Source of the DNA: Gordius sp. MW1
Taxonomy: Eukaryota; Nematomorpha; Gordioida; Gordea; Gordiidae
Length of the DNA stretch: 64,000 nucleotides
Direction: 5' to 3'
NCBI GenBank assembly: GCA_964036665.1
Contig: OZ038528.1
Coordinates: forward strand, 23,423,245 to 23,487,244
Under the pieces are notes generated by a model. It did no database searches. It was not told the origin of the DNA and was given only the letters and a program-made list of their open reading frames with translations. Shown here one piece after another: positions 35,001 to 47,000 of this stretch. How positions within the stretch are numbered: the first letter of the stretch is position 1; each line of letters begins with the position of its first letter. Both the position numbers and the translations under genes were made by a program.

Positions 35001-38000
35001 TTTTTACTCTTATGAATTTATATCCACTTTTACCGTGTGCTGGCTGCTGACCAATGGAAAAAAATGACCATTGGCCAAAGTGAGCATCAAAATTTTTTTT
35101 TTCCGTTTTTTTGGCTATCATTGACTTATAGAGTATCTGTTGGTACTGACCAATAGAGAAAAAGTGACCATTGGCCAAATTTTTGATTTTTTTAATTAAA
35201 AATTGTTCAAATTCAACAAAAAATTTCTCCCAACAATTCTGCAAATTCTTAACATTGTGTTGTTTTATAATATAATGTTTGTTAGACCCATAATCACTAA
35301 AGGCCATAAAAACTAATGTAATACGAAACTAGATGCAAACACTAAATCTAACCTAACCCTTGCCTATATTACATTTTGCCTTTATTACATTTTTATAAAT
35401 AATTAATTAATCATTAGGCATTTAATACCCCCCTATAGGCATTCTCGCCCCTTCCCACCTTTCTCGCCCATAAATTGCATAGCAAATATGATACATTTAT
35501 ACGAAGTACAGATGAGTCGTCCCCCCTTCCCTTCCCCTCTTCCCTTCCCTTCTCCCCCTTCCCACGAGGGCCGAAGGCCCGAGTTTTTTATTTACCAATG
35601 TATTTTACCCATGTCATTATTAGAATAAACGACTATTTTATTTACCAATGTATTTTACCCATGTGATTATTAGAATAAACGACTATACTATTTGTTTAAA
35701 AAAAAATTGTTTTGGTAAAATAAAATTTAACTAACTTTCAAATCCTTTTTCCACAAAATCCAATCATTTTACCTGAAACACAAAATAAAATAAATTCTTT
35801 AGCAGAATTTTATTCGAGTGATTTGATTGGAACATGCGATAATTTAAAAGCAGAATTTGATTTGTGGTACATCGCGTTGTCCCAAACGCCAGAGGCATCT
35901 CGTCCCAAAAATGCCCTGAACGCACTCTCTACATTTAAGACTATATTAAATTCATTACCAAATGTTACCACACTTTTATACATACTGGCTTGTCTCCCTA
36001 TAACTACATGCACTAATGAGCGAAGTTTTTCGACGCTCAGAAGGTTGAAAACGTATTTAAGAAATACCATGGCCACAAATCGATTAAATGGATTAGCTTT
36101 GTTAACAATTCATCGGGAATTAGCTCCCACTTCAGATGCGATTCTTGATAAAATATCGCAGGGTAAAAGAAAAATAAACATCATTTTATAGACCCATAAC
36201 ATGGACATCGCGATGTACCTTCAGTTTGAATTGATTCATTAATAAAATTGGGCTAGGAAATTCCTTTCTGTTTCAGGTAAAATTGAATTTTGTATAAAGA
36301 GTATTTGAAAATTAGCTAAAACTTGTTTTTTTTCTAAACACCGTCCATTTAGCTGTAATCCAAAAAATGTCAAGTAAACAGATTGAGTGACTGTATAATT
36401 TTGCTTTGGTTTCCGCCATTTTTTAATTTAACCTAAATGATAATATTTTCTGCCAGTTGAATAAATGCATGAGGTCGATGTCCTTTTTAAGGTATAAAAG
36501 CGATAGTAAAAGCTCTGATTAATGAAGAAAAGGGTTTTCCAAAGCTGGTTATATGGCGCCTTGAATTCTCGCATATATTGTACGCGAAGTTTATTTTTGT
36601 TATATTAAAAAATAAAAGTGTCGAAAATTTTTTTGAATTTTTCTGGCCCCTTGAGAAAATCCTGGCTACGCGCCTGCGACTATTTGTTTAAAAAAAAATT
36701 GTTTTGGTAAAATAAAATTTAAATTACGGTTGCATGAAAATTTTTGGATAGTCGAGACCTTTTTTTTTTTGCTCTCAGGAAAATTGGTGGGTAGTCAAGA
36801 CCTTTTTTTTTAATCTGCCCCCCCCCCCTAATTCAAAACCTGGGTACGCCCATGGATATATCAACCTTTATTGGCACTTTGTTTAAAGTATTTTCATTTT
36901 TCTCCTTGTTTAACGTGCAAAAAATTACAAAATTAGATTTTTTAATTTATTTAGCTACGCAGGAGGGGGGGGGGACACGACCGTCCTATAATAATAATAA
37001 TAATTGAAGCAAAAAATGGCTTTGATAGTGCGTAAAAAGTTTTCATTTTCCGCAACACATGCCTACTGCATTTATCACCAGACTACCTATACCTACACGA
37101 TAGATAGATAAGATACGCAGCAGTACGTGATGAGGGCAGGGCGTTTGATTGACGTTCGAAACAGCGTCAAAACGCATAAAACCCAATATCTCGAAAACTA
37201 CTCGACCGATTTGGCTGGAACATATATTAAAACACGCTCCGGAGTGGCGGGAATAAACTGTGAAATTTTGAGCCAAATCGGTCTGGTAGTTCTCCAAAAT
37301 TGGTGGCGCCATACATATATACACACATATATACATAGTTTCATTTTTATATATAAGATTTATCTTTGCGAAAAATAATTTTATATAAATTGCTTTTTCA
37401 AATAATTTTAGAATCCTTGATACCTCTGTATTGTCCAGCTGGGTTTGATGTTATAGAAGGTGGGTGCGTTTATAAAGTGGAACACAGTGGTCCTGATATT
37501 GTACAAAGCTCCAACAAATTTGATTGGTTCATCGCTAATCAAATGTGCACCAATCGCAGTTCGTATTTATTTACTCCCCACTCCTCACAGGATATCAAAG
37601 ATGTGGCTAATTTGTACTTCAAAAATACAGGTTATAATTTAAATTTAAAAAATTAAAAAGATGAGAATTATATTATCTTTCCTTACATTTTTTTTAGAAG
37701 ATATTGATCGAAAGTTTTAAAATTAACCATTTTTAAATTGTCCAATGCTTATGATCAAATGCCTACGGCTTCTGTTCAATTTTTGATTATGTTAATAGAA
37801 TAACTTTTTTTTGTTAAACTATGTTTTTATCGAACATATTGAATATTAATTAGAAGTTTATCAATGCTGAAAAATCATCCAATATACATTTAATAGATAG
37901 GTATATCAGAAAAGATGTTATTTAATTAGCGTCATTATATTCATTTAAAAAGTTTAATTTCTCTGAAATAATTTAATAAAAGTCGTTAAATATTAATATT

Positions 38001-41000
38001 CAATTATAAAAAGTTCATTCATGTTAATCTTATTTTAATTTGTTTTTATATTTGATCACAAATTAGATGCTCAAAGTTATTGGACGGCTGGAGCCCATGT
38101 GGGCCAGGATTGGTTATGGACTTCGGCACCAAATTATGACATAAATTTTTTGAATTACCCGGAATTAGTGGTATGTACTTGTTATTTTTGCAAATTTAAA
38201 CTTTGTTTATAATATGTATTTCGATTTATTTAAAATATGTGCGTTTAAAAACAGATAAATGAACGTCACAGCAGAACTGACCCTTGCCTAGATATTTCGA
38301 CCACAGGTCAAAATGTCACTATGCATAATGACGATTGCTTATCTAACAGGAGCTTAATTTGCCAGAAGTCCAAATTATTTTTAAAAAGTTATTACAAACT
38401 TTACACTATTATTTTAATAATTTTTTAAGGAGATAAATATAATTATCAATGTTTGTGTCCCGAAAATTATGGGGGCCAGAGGTGTGAAACTGGCAGCACA
38501 CGAGGTAGATTAAATAAATAAATATATAAATAAATGATTAATTAATTAATTAGTTAATAAACAAATAGAAATCATCCGCACCTTCAAACCCAATGAAGTG
38601 ATTGATATACAATGCGAAGACCCGCAAAAAAATTATATAACAATAGAGTCTGCCTTTTACGGAATCAATGATTTAAAATCCGATCAATTGTGCTATGCTC
38701 CTCAAACTTTGGCCATCATAAACATGAAGTAAATTGCTATTAATTTTTGACATTTATATCAAATATTTACGATAAAGTTACTTTTTCATAATTCCATTTT
38801 GTAGGCCCTATAAACTGTGTATGATAATGCTCAAAATTTTTTGTATAAACTATACCATAACATTAATATATACCGTGTCTGAAATATTAGATAAGCTCCA
38901 AGTAGCCAGCATTTGGATCAGAGGGGGGCAATAATGTTTTAGGGAGGGGCAAAAAATGATCATTTTATGCAATTTTAAATTTAATTTTGATAAATTTTAG
39001 AATTATCTCCCTGCCACCTTGGCTAAGCCCATGCATATTAAAACAGGGTAGGCCATCATGTTTGAGGATGGAAAGACAATCGTTTCTTGTTATCAATCAT
39101 AATTCTTTCTTTTATAATTTTTTACTGCATGCCCAAAATGTCGGTCTAAGTTGCTATTTTAATGCAAAAATCAGTGATCGCCAGTCTCTTGTAATCATAG
39201 ACTAGATAGACTGCTCATCAACGCACAAAATGTGTACCCTTTTTTCCACCACTTTGAAAGGGGCATTGTAACGTGGTGATCATATAGAAATTAGTAATTT
39301 TCGCAAATTAAATAATCTTAAAAAGATACATGAAAAAATATTGAATTGGGTAGATATCATACATTAAAATTAAAAATGTAAAAACTGCGATTAAAGTTTG
39401 TTTAATAATATAGTGCCATCAATATTTTGTGTAATATTAATTTATTGACGTTTTGCTAATTTATAAACTAGTGAGGAAGGTAAATTGACTGTTATGGGCA
39501 AATACATGGTTAAAGTACACCAAATGCACTCTTCAAAATGTAGGAAAAATAGACACACCATTACCCATATGCAACATTTGGCATGAGCAGTCTATCTAGT
39601 CTATGCTTGTATTGTTAGTCTATGCATACAGCATCTTTATTTACAAGATTACTACTTTGTTCTAAATCAGTATTTTTGGTTACATTTATAAATCATTTAA
39701 TTTGAGGGCACAAAAGTTAGTTAGAACATGCTTTTAAGGTAAAAACTACTTAATTATGCAGTATTTATAAAGGTAAGATAATAACGCTTATTATATAGAT
39801 CATGGGCATCAGCTAAGTAAATGAAAAATGGTTAATTAAGAAATATAGTGAGCAAAAACAATTTAAATCGGATATTTTATAAATCCTATCAACAATAAGC
39901 TCCTTAACCTCCCTCTAACCTTTCTGGTGCTCAATATTTTGGAGCGGATTTTTAATTGTCGTTGTTAGCACTTGCATATTAGCTAATATAATCATAGCTC
40001 ATAGACTAGAACTAGATAGACTGCTCATCAACGCTCAAAATGTGTACCCTTTTTTCCACCATTTTGAAAGGCACATTGTAAAGTGGTGATCATATAGAAA
40101 TTCGTAATTTTCACAAAAATCTTAAAAAGGTAAGTAAGAAAACATTAAATTGGGTAGATATCAAAAACAGCATTCTAAAATAAATATCATTTAAAAAACA
40201 TAAAAAATTGTAAAAAATGCGATTAAAGTTTGTTTAATAATATAGCGCCATCAATATTAATTGCTATTTTGTATAATATTAATTTATTGACGTTCGTTTT
40301 AATTTATAAACTAGGGAGGAAGGTAAATTGACTGTTATATGGCAAAATTACATGGTTAAAATCACAGTTGCCCTCTTCAAAATGGAGGAAAATTTGACAC
40401 ACAATTAACCATATGCAACATATGGCATGAGCAGTCTATCTAGTCTATGTCATAGCTATAATTATAACATGAAAGTATAAATAATATGACATATGTCTGA
40501 ATACAAACATATTTAAAACTCTCTAAAATTAACATAGTATCAATCAAAAATAATGTTCTTTATATGAAACTCATAACTTGTAAGTTTGAACAATTAATTT
40601 AATCGGAGTTCCGAAAATTACAATAATGTATTACTTTCGCAATGAATAATTTCAAAATAGTTATATTCAGCTGTGAAGCTTTGATTTTTTTATATTAAAT
40701 TTAATAAATCACTCCTTTACAATATTTATCGTCCTATACTTTTATGAATGGGCATTAAAAATAGATTGGACAACATTTTTAATTAATAAAAACAAATAAT
40801 GCCCGTGAATACCATATAGGTTTTCATCACTCTAAGAAATTTACTCTATAATTCACCCGATACTAGATTTTATCTTTTTACATTGATATACATTAATAAT
40901 TTAATAAATATTTTATATCACTAATGATAAAATGGCTTATATATTTTACTTAAGGTGTCACGGAATGAACGGTTGTTTAATCCCTGCGATGACAACCCTA

Positions 41001-44000
41001 TTGCCGGGCGTTTGTCAGCTAGGGCTCGATTACTCCTTAGCAAATCTCTACTCTTCTGACTTAAGGACTGAGCGAGTGCCTTCGTCGATGCTAGGAACGC
41101 TTAAGTTGGACCCTGATTTAAGGCTTACCGTGAGGTACAAATGCCAAGAGAGAAGGCTTTATTGCCCCTTAGGAACTTACGAATTTCAAGATTCGTGCTT
41201 TTACTTAAGCATACACGAAAAGTCGCCAAAAACCTGGGCTGGTGCCCGCAGATCTTGTTTGACGAAAGGGGGCGAATTATTGAGCATTACTAGTCTGGAA
41301 GACATTTTCGTTGAACAACTGATTAAATCGCTTCCCTCAGATCAGGTCGAGAATGATCGATTTTGGATAGGATTGCATAGGTACCCAATCCCAATTTACG
41401 AAGGAATGCCGTTTTTACAATCACGTTACTTACGGCAAAAAAATGAGACTTTTGCCCTTCCCCCTGATAATTTCTCTTGGAGCGACGGAAACCCTTCGAA
41501 CTACAGGTTATACCATGTAATAAATGAATGAACAAGAAGTAGCGAATAAATATTTAATTAAAGTTATTAATTTGCAAATATGATTGCCACACTTTAACGT
41601 TGCTTTTGCCTATTATTCAGGAATTCGAGATTACGAAAATCACCAGGACCTAATGAGCATTGTGTCTATCTTCGATATGTATCTCGTAGCCTTGTCGAAT
41701 GGAATTGGGCTCCTTGCGACATAACTATAGATTGGATTTGTAAACTGTCCTCATTAAGTAAAAATTTAAATATTTGTTGAAATTAACACCTTTACAATCA
41801 ATGTCATAGAACACATTTTTAATTTAAATAGCATTTTTACTAAAGTCGTAATAACAATCGCTTGTGGTAGGTTGAGGTTGTCTATAGAGTTACTGCCATT
41901 TTGACAATCATAGAGTTCCTTTGTTGCTCCTAGTCTATCTGATTTTATCAAACAAGTGCCAGCAACTTTTGTAAATGCTCCAATTATGTTGGTAAAAAGT
42001 TTATATGTTCTTAGTTATTTGCAGATACAGTAATATTAATAAAGGGGATGTAATTGTAAAATAAATTTAAAACGAGGATATGCGCGCTTCTTGTTCTTTC
42101 CATATCAATGTTTATTTTGCGTTTTCTTAAAAAGCTAACGAAGAACCGTTAATCATCAACGTTAATCCTAAAAATCAAAGGGAGATAGCTCCAGTAAATG
42201 GTCCCCGTAAGGTTAAAAGAGAGTGTAAAGGAGAGATCAAAGATCGAGAGTATTGGCCTACAACTATGTTTGGACTGAAGTCCTATGCGGAATGCCCGGA
42301 AAAAGCAAAAGGTCTAATTTATAGTTTTCTCCCAAGTTTAAATACAAAAATAATTTTTTGTGAATTTTAATTGCAGGAATGGCCTATTGGAACTGTGACT
42401 ATAGCAAAAGATCCAAGCATGCCAAATTTAAGGGACCCCCCAATAAACACCAATGCTTAAAACCAGTGTTTACCAAAATTGAAAAAATGGTAAGACATAT
42501 ATTCTTATCGGTCAAACTTGGGCAAACCTACCCATTTATAACAAAAAATCAATAATGATGCAATTTAGAGGGCAGAAGTTATTGTAAAGCATTGTTAAGA
42601 GTCAATTCGTATGTATAACATATAATTTTGAAATGTGATATTTAAGTATAACTTTATTTATGATTATAATATCATAACATTGAGAAGTGAAGTATTGAAT
42701 TAAATTTAGTAGAGTATAAAAATTTATAGTAATAGATTTATGTTCAAACATTTTAACTTTTTAAGAGTCACTTAAAAAATGTATGATCGCTTTATAAAGG
42801 AGGCCATAATTGGATTCCTTGAATGTTCTAATTAATGTTGCTAAACGGTTGGGTTTAGTTTGGTCGACCTTTGAGTTTGTCGACTAAACATTTTCTCAGT
42901 TGTATAAACAGACCAAAGGGTTTTGGAGCCGTTTTTACAACACTAGTTTTGATATTTACTTAATTTCCAAATAAAAACAATTTATGCTAGAGTGTTATTA
43001 AAAACTGTTAAATGTTTATTCGATCTAGATTTACTTGAATTAGTCTGCCACATTTGAATGATTTTAAAGTTAATGAAGAAAACCGTGATTATAGTTAACA
43101 AAATAATTTATCAAAACAATTACAATTAAGTTATAATTGACGACAACAAATATCATGTGCCTTTTTACAATATATTTTGAATCCATTCGTCTTTTGGAAA
43201 TTCACTCATACTACATATGAATAATAGGCCTAAGGCAAGGGATACAAATGAGATTTAAATCCATTAATAAAGTATGATATACATAAGCGTAGCCAGGAGG
43301 GGGCCAACTGTCTCCCCTTTATATTGATTTTAATATGCTTAGATGTTAACAAAATAGTTATCATTTCAATTATCTTTAAATAATTAACTATTAATTACAG
43401 TCCTTCCTAAAAAAGACATGATTAAATTAAATTGCATCGTTAAATTTAGAATTAAAATCTTTGGGCCACTTTTTGAAGTTTATAATCTATAGCTTGATAT
43501 TTTTTATCGTTTTCATTTTTGATACTTCGCCTAACAAAACACTTTGTATGTCATATTTATAAAATACTAATTTTAATAGCTAACTTCCAAAGTGAAAGCC
43601 ATAGAAATAAGTGGAACTTTAGTCGATGCAACATCAAACATAAGCTCATTTAGACCAGTAGACTTGCAAGCTTCATCCAATTTGTTAGTTGATATAGGTC
43701 ATTTGCAAGGTCAACAATTTGGTGCTAGAGCTGGCCGCCAAATAAACACTAGCCAAATGGGAAGCATCAAAAATGATTCCCTAAATTTTGTCAAAAGTCT
43801 AGGCTTAGTTTCGAATAACTTAATAGACCCATTTTCATCAAGTAAGTTTCATAATTAACAATGTTCAAAGGCTTAAAATATTTAACTTTACCTTTCATTT
43901 TAATAAATCATGTCTTTCAAGAATTTTAATATCAAGAGAATGTGTTTGGCAGTTTTGTAAAAACGGCTGGGTTATGTTTGGTCGACCTTTGGTTTTAGGA

Positions 44001-47000
44001 GACTAAACATCAACAAACCAAAGATTTTTTGGTCTGTTTTTCTTAATCGCGTTATTTATGTTTAGTCGACTAAAACAAAGGTGGACCAAATCAGCCGTTT
44101 TTACAACATTAGTGTTTAGGTATGCATAATATTAAAATTAAAACAGATGCGTGGAAACAAATGAATGATATGGAGAGGGTCGCATCTATTTCTCAAATTT
44201 TAACATCCATGGATCAAAATGGATTACTGTTGGCTAGTTATAACAGAGATGATTCCATATTACAATTTCAAAATATAAGTATTATTAAAATTAATTATAA
44301 TTTAATAATGACGAATCAATAATAACAGTATTGACAAAAATATATACAATATAATTAAAAGGATATGATGTGTATTAAATCTGTAATAAGATCATCATAA
44401 TATTATATTATGAAGTTATGAATAAAATAGTTAAATTAAATCAGTAAATTTTAGAAAATAAATAAATGTTTAACATTTTTACCATAATAAAGGATATTAT
44501 AAATAATAATATTTCAATTTAGTTATGAAAAATACCATGGCACAAAGAGGACTAGGTGATCAATTCGTTCAAGATTTTGTTTTCGGTAACGACCTTGCCA
44601 ATAGTGGAAGTAAAAGCCGAGCTGATGATCAAATTTCGGTAAAATATTCCGGAAATCACCGAACAGATATGACGTCACAATTTGCCAGCTGCGTGCTGTA
44701 TAAGAACCTAAATGAATACTTTCCTAAGAGTTACTCCTTAATGAGGGTTCGTTTGCCATCCAAGGAGTAATTAAATGTTATAGAAGATAATGTATTTTTC
44801 ATACTCTTTAATATACTAGTGCGATGCTATCGTTGCATTTTATTAACAAGATAAAGTTAAAGGTGCTTACAACTTAAAGTTTTGATAATGTAGAAGGCTT
44901 AATAAAGAGAAAGTGGAATTAGCTCGCTTAAAACTTTTTAGTCTCCTCTCTATCATTAGTAAAAATTGTTGAAAAACATATGGGAACATGAGTTCTTTTA
45001 TTTTGTTGTCGGCATTAAACTGATTTTTTTCGATATTTTCATGCCTTTCAGTAGATTTTAGAAAGGAATTTGTTTATAGAGAAAAAGACCAATATTTAAT
45101 AAATGAACCGGTAGTGTCCCTAACACTAAAAGATGTACAAACATCCAGCCCTCAAAACTTGGCTAGCATTCCTCCTTCGAGAACTAACAAAAGGGAGGAG
45201 GACATTAAAGGAAGCGGCAGGACGGTCACTCTGGTTTTTAAAAAGGGAAAATATGATATAACAGCCTATAGATGCATGTATTGGAATATGGATAATAAGT
45301 AGGAATGACAATTTCTTAAATAGATTTTTACCATTTAGTTGTTAAAAATAGTTTTTTTTTATCACATTTCTTCTATTGTAGAGTACTTTAAATTTTGAGA
45401 AATAATTTCTTTAATGGCGTAGGACGTTATAGGTATTGAGAATCATTTAGATTGTGATAAAGCTATAAAATCTGAATTTTTAAGGTAAAATACAGAGATT
45501 TTACAAGTTTTGGATCATTAAAACAAATTAAATAATAACTTAACATGAAATGTCGTATAGTTATTACATAAACATTTTTAGTACCTGACTTGTTGCCTTT
45601 TAACAATGAATGTTAATAATTTTTCAATATTCTGCACAACCCTATTAATGTGGCGATGTACTCAATTTTAAGCTTTTTAACAACAATTTAATCACTTGAA
45701 CATGTTGATTACGGCTTTTATGAAAACATATACAGTTAAATCACAAGACAGATTTGATAGTCTTTCTAATGACATCCTTTCATTCAATAAACCCATATTT
45801 CTACCATTTACACAGATTGAAAATCTTTCACAATTAATAATAATTTCACGGATACTTGTGATGTACCATTAATTGATAGGAGCCATAGACTAAAAATACA
45901 AAAATTTCGGTGATACTATTAAACAAAAATTTATTAATATACATTGACGGAGGTACGACTATCTAATTAAGGGGGGGGGGTAAAGAATTTAGAAAACAAA
46001 AACTTATTAAAATTGTATAAATTCAATATTTACGATGGTTTTTTGGTCAAAAATGCATTAATAATATCTTCAGAGACGCAAATTGCAATGAACTCTTTCC
46101 AATTTTTCTTTTTGCGCTAATTAGGGCCATTGTTTAAACTAAACATTTGCATTGGCCTTTTAGGCTTAAATTTCCCACCAGAACCATTAATTGTCCCGCC
46201 CGGGACCGTTTAAATGAAATTATAAGCCCAAGTTTGACCCGCTGCTAAATTTGGCTTGTATCAGCATCTTCCTCGTTTAATTTAGGTTGAGATAGTTTTT
46301 TAGAGAAATAATTAAGAATTAAATTTCTTCTTACCCTCGAGAGCATTCGTGGGATACCACGGACCCCACGATAGTTATAAACTTAAATATAAAACGCATA
46401 AAAGCGAATTAATCTGGCCTTTTCAGTAGCCTAATATTTTACCAAGAACTAAGTTTGAGGAAAATTTTATAACTTTTGGCCCACTACTTTTTAAAATATA
46501 GCATCTTTTTGGCCACAGGGGTCCTGCGTACCCCACGAATGCTCTCACGTAAGTTTTTTTCTATTGGAAAAAATGTATGTATTTTTTTCGTTTGATGATA
46601 TCTTTTACAATTTGTGTTTTTAATATATTTTGAACATTCTTTTAATAAAAAATCACGTTTATTTTGATTTATTTTAAGGCATATGATGTCAAGAGGTAAA
46701 ATAAGGGGAAGCTCTAAAATAACCAAAATAAAAATGGGGGTCCAGAAAATCGTTAATAAGTTTTATAATGTTTATTAGATCAAAATTTATACCATCCATC
46801 TTAAGACCTTTACAAATGTTTAAAATTTGAAAGGTTTAAAAAGAATGTTTTAAAAGTTATAAGAAGTTAAAAAATGGGGTCAAATATACCCCACGAATGC
46901 TCTCGCGTTCGGGATTTTCAGGAATGCTCTCGAGGGTTAAAAAACACGCACTCGGGATATAATCGTTTAAATAATGTTATAATTAGTAGATTTTATCTAA

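Larger units (their letters stand above)
38569..41757 (+). other. Rhamnose-binding lectin and C-type lectin 2 of the adhesion GPCR
   Basis: Exons 38569-38728, 40955-41506 and 41621-41757. The first exon and the start of the second encode a SUEL/galactose-binding lectin domain as in latrophilins: VIDIQCEDPQKNYITIESAF, YG, LCYAPQTLAI, MKCHGMNGC and LRLTVRYKCQE. A second C-type lectin follows without a linker: LYCPLGTYEFQDSCFY, TWAGARRSCLTKGGELLSI, FWIGLH, FSWSDGNPSNYR, HCVYL and WNWAPCDITIDWICK. The sites expected to be EPN and WND read NPS and WNW, so calcium-dependent sugar binding is doubtful. Two MITEs lie in the 2.2-kb intron. Confidence 0.85.

Noticed and set aside
37127..37378. Plus- and minus-strand frames before the lectin exon
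   Set aside because: They mirror each other in an imperfect palindromic repeat ending in a microsatellite. No splice-consistent coding link to the receptor was found.
46484..46726. 80-residue minus-strand frame inside the piggyBac-like MITE
   Set aside because: It is shared with the copy at 5058 only as repeat DNA, has no DDD transposase motif and is broken in the other copy.
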